Origin: Pseudomonas sp. CCI4.2
GTDB lineage: Bacteria; Pseudomonadota; Gammaproteobacteria; Pseudomonadales; Pseudomonadaceae
Direction: 5' to 3'
Length of the DNA stretch: 64,000 bases
NCBI RefSeq assembly: GCF_034350045.1
Contig: NZ_CP133781.1
Span: 5,320,501-5,384,500 of the forward strand
Positions 62,447 to 64,000 of this stretch are shown here, in pieces (within the stretch, counting starts at the first letter, position 1; every line of letters starts with the position of its first letter). A model generated the notes under the pieces. That model searched no databases, was not told the DNA's origin, and saw only the letters and a program-made list of their open reading frames with translations. Both the position numbers and the translations under genes were made by a program.

Positions 62447-63784
62447 ATGTCCACCGTCACCACGCCTTCCGCCCCTAAGGTTGGCTTCGTTTCACTGGGT
62501 TGCCCAAAGGCCCTGGTCGATTCCGAGCGCATCCTTACCCAGTTGCGCATGGAAGGCTACGAAATCGTCGCCACCTACCAAGACGCCGACGTGGTGGTGG
62601 TTAACACCTGCGGATTTATCGACACCGCCAAAGCTGAATCACTGGAAGTCATCGGCGAAGCCCTCGCTGAAAACGGCAAGGTGATTGTCACCGGCTGCAT
62701 GGGCGTCGAAGAAAGCGCGATTCGTTTGGTCCACCCAAGCGTGCTGTCCGTCACCGGGCCGCAACAATACGAACAAGTGGTCATGGCCGTTCACGACGCC
62801 GCGCCGCCTAACCTCAATCACAACCCGCTGATTGATCTGGTGCCGCCGCAAGGCATCAAACTGACGCCGCGCCACTACGCCTACTTGAAGATTTCCGAAG
62901 GCTGCAACCACAGTTGCAGCTTCTGCATCATCCCGTCCATGCGCGGCAAACTGGTCAGCCGCCCGGTGGGCGATGTCTTGGACGAAGCTCAGCGCCTGGT
63001 CAAGTCCGGCGTAAAAGAGCTGTTGGTCATTTCTCAAGACACCAGCGCTTATGGCGTCGACATCAAGTACCGCACCGGTTTCTGGAATGGCCAACCGGTG
63101 AAAACACGGATGACGGAACTCTGCGAAGCCCTCAGCTCGCTGGGTGTTTGGGTGCGCCTGCACTACGTTTACCCTTACCCCCACGTCGACGAGCTGATTC
63201 CGTTGATGGCGGCCGGTAAAATCCTGCCGTACCTGGACATTCCGTTTCAGCACGCCAGCCCGCGTATCCTCAAGGCCATGAAACGCCCAGCCTTCGAAGA
63301 TAAAACCCTGGCGCGGATCAAAAACTGGCGTGAAATCTGTCCGGATTTGGTCATCCGGTCGACCTTTATCGTCGGCTTTCCCGGGGAAACCGAAGAAGAC
63401 TTCCAGTACCTGCTTGAATGGCTGACCGACGCGCAACTCGACCGCGTGGGCTGCTTCCAGTATTCCCCGGTAGAAGGCGCCTCTGCCAACGCCTTGGGCG
63501 ATCACGTTCCGGACGACATCAAACAAGACCGCTGGGACCGCTTCATGGCGCACCAGCAGGAAATCAGCGCCGCTCGCCTGCAGATGAAAGTCGGCCGGGA
63601 AATCGAAGTACTGGTGGATGAAGTGGACGAAAACGGCGGTGCTGTGGGCCGCTGCTTCTTCGATGCCCCGGAAATCGACGGCACCGTGTACATCGACAGC
63701 GACCAAGACCTTAAGCCGGGCGATAAAGTAATGTGCCGGGTGACTGAAGCTGATGAGTACGACTTGTGGGCTGAAACGATCTGA
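62447..63784 (+). CDS. rimO: Ribosomal protein uS12 methylthiotransferase
   Basis: Methylthiolates Asp89 of uS12. From ATG 62447 (GAGG upstream) 445 residues: N-terminal UPF0004 domain with three cysteines (SLGCPKALVDSE; VNTCGF; VTGCMGVEE), radical SAM motif SEGCNHSCSFCIIPSMRG and a C-terminal TRAM domain. The two cluster sets are complete. Confidence 0.97.
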   Translation: MSTVTTPSAPKVGFVSLGCPKALVDSERILTQLRMEGYEIVATYQDADVVVVNTCGFIDTAKAESLEVIGEALAENGKVIVTGCMGVEESAIRLVHPSVLSVTGPQQYEQVVMAVHDAAPPNLNHNPLIDLVPPQGIKLTPRHYAYLKISEGCNHSCSFCIIPSMRGKLVSRPVGDVLDEAQRLVKSGVKELLVISQDTSAYGVDIKYRTGFWNGQPVKTRMTELCEALSSLGVWVRLHYVYPYPHVDELIPLMAAGKILPYLDIPFQHASPRILKAMKRPAFEDKTLARIKNWREICPDLVIRSTFIVGFPGETEEDFQYLLEWLTDAQLDRVGCFQYSPVEGASANALGDHVPDDIKQDRWDRFMAHQQEISAARLQMKVGREIEVLVDEVDENGGAVGRCFFDAPEIDGTVYIDSDQDLKPGDKVMCRVTEADEYDLWAETI

Positions 63785-63803
63785 TTGTTTCGCTTTGCTG
63801 ACT

Positions 63804-63834
63804 AAGCCCTGCCCTGATCGGCGGGGCTTTTTTT
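63804..63834 (+). terminator. rimO terminator
   Basis: AGCCCTGCC, loop, GGCGGGGCTTTTTTT: stem with one G-T pair and a T-run, 20 bp after rimO. Confidence 0.92.
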
Positions 63835-63935
63835 GTTCGGAAAGGTCCTACATATCGTATCGCACCCCACCGACATCGTTAGATCAGGAATCCAGCCACA
63901 GTCGCCGTTTTCGTCAAACGCGAAGGATTGTGCGC

Positions 63936-64000
63936 ATGAACTCGGCCCCGGCTACACATTCACGAACTGGTCTGCCTGACGATATCCCTTGGCACCAAAC
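63936..64000 (+). CDS. Start of an unidentified gene, cut by window edge
   Basis: ATG at 63936 with AAGGA eight bases upstream; the frame MNSAPATHSRTGLPDDIPWH is open to the window end. Too short to identify; the product is unknown. Confidence 0.45.
   Translation, partial: MNSAPATHSRTGLPDDIPWHQ

Noticed and set aside
62639..63706. 355-codon frame antisense to rimO
   Set aside because: Antisense shadow with no recognisable domain.

Overview
The window is a stretch of a Pseudomonas chromosome, most likely of the P. fluorescens lineage. The evidence is the gene order (bamC-dapA, queE-queC, cpoB-pal-tolBARQ-ybgC, ruvBAC-yebC-aspS, proS, dinB, two initiator tRNAs, kup, rimO), OprD-type porin content, Pseudomonas-style REP elements and the high similarity of recognisable proteins to known pseudomonad versions. 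The genus call is from recognition of families and synteny, not from a search.

Layout. (1) 1-6.2 kb: a cut-off methyltransferase, a tautomerase with a divergent LysR regulator, a decayed RutD-like hydrolase, a GMC oxidoreductase and NAD malic enzyme. (2) 6.3-10.5 kb is an accessory patchwork: a MntA/HepT toxin-antitoxin pair, a DUF4337 membrane protein, an MFS transporter, an AAC(6')-like acetyltransferase, and small wrecks of older genes (a GH5 hydrolase tail, a truncated HigA-like antitoxin, an IS21 istB fragment). (3) 10.55-22.27 kb is a complete type I-F CRISPR-Cas locus, all read on the minus strand: cas1, cas2-3, csy1, csy2, csy3, csy4/cas6f, an AT-rich leader, then one array of 58 repeats and 57 spacers. 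The catalytic residues of Cas1, Cas2-3 and Csy4 are all present, so the system looks functional. (4) 22.3-22.9 kb: a gene-poor strip and tRNA-Ser(CGA), whose 3' end faces the CRISPR island and marks the return to core genome. (5) 22.9-45.7 kb: core housekeeping genes: purC, cell-envelope biogenesis (bamC, Tol-Pal), lysine synthesis (dapA), NAD synthesis (nadA), queuosine synthesis (queC, queE), Holliday-junction processing (ruvABC), aspS. (6) 45.9-64 kb: a ribbon-helix-helix protein, a Dps-like ferritin, a membrane-anchored cold-shock protein, slyX/HIT, an OprD porin, proS, a lipoprotein, dinB, duplicated tRNA-fMet, an mprF-acvB/virJ lipid-modification operon, kup, rimO and the start of one more gene.

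The most informative part is the CRISPR array. One pair of distant spacers overlaps by 19 nt on the same strand, and joining them exposes a 5'-CC flank, the known I-F PAM, from the array alone. A second pair shares 30 nt but is offset by 2-3 nt and two spacers apart, which looks like imprecise or repeated acquisition from one target. One spacer is tandemly duplicated. There is no second array on the cas1 side, but an 8-nt match to the repeat's 5' end lies there in the orientation expected for a vestigial array or a repeat-derived regulatory RNA. I found no gene cluster that I would call a wholly new system; the best leads are these array features, the leader's nested inverted repeat and the mixed debris of mobile or accessory genes beside the array.
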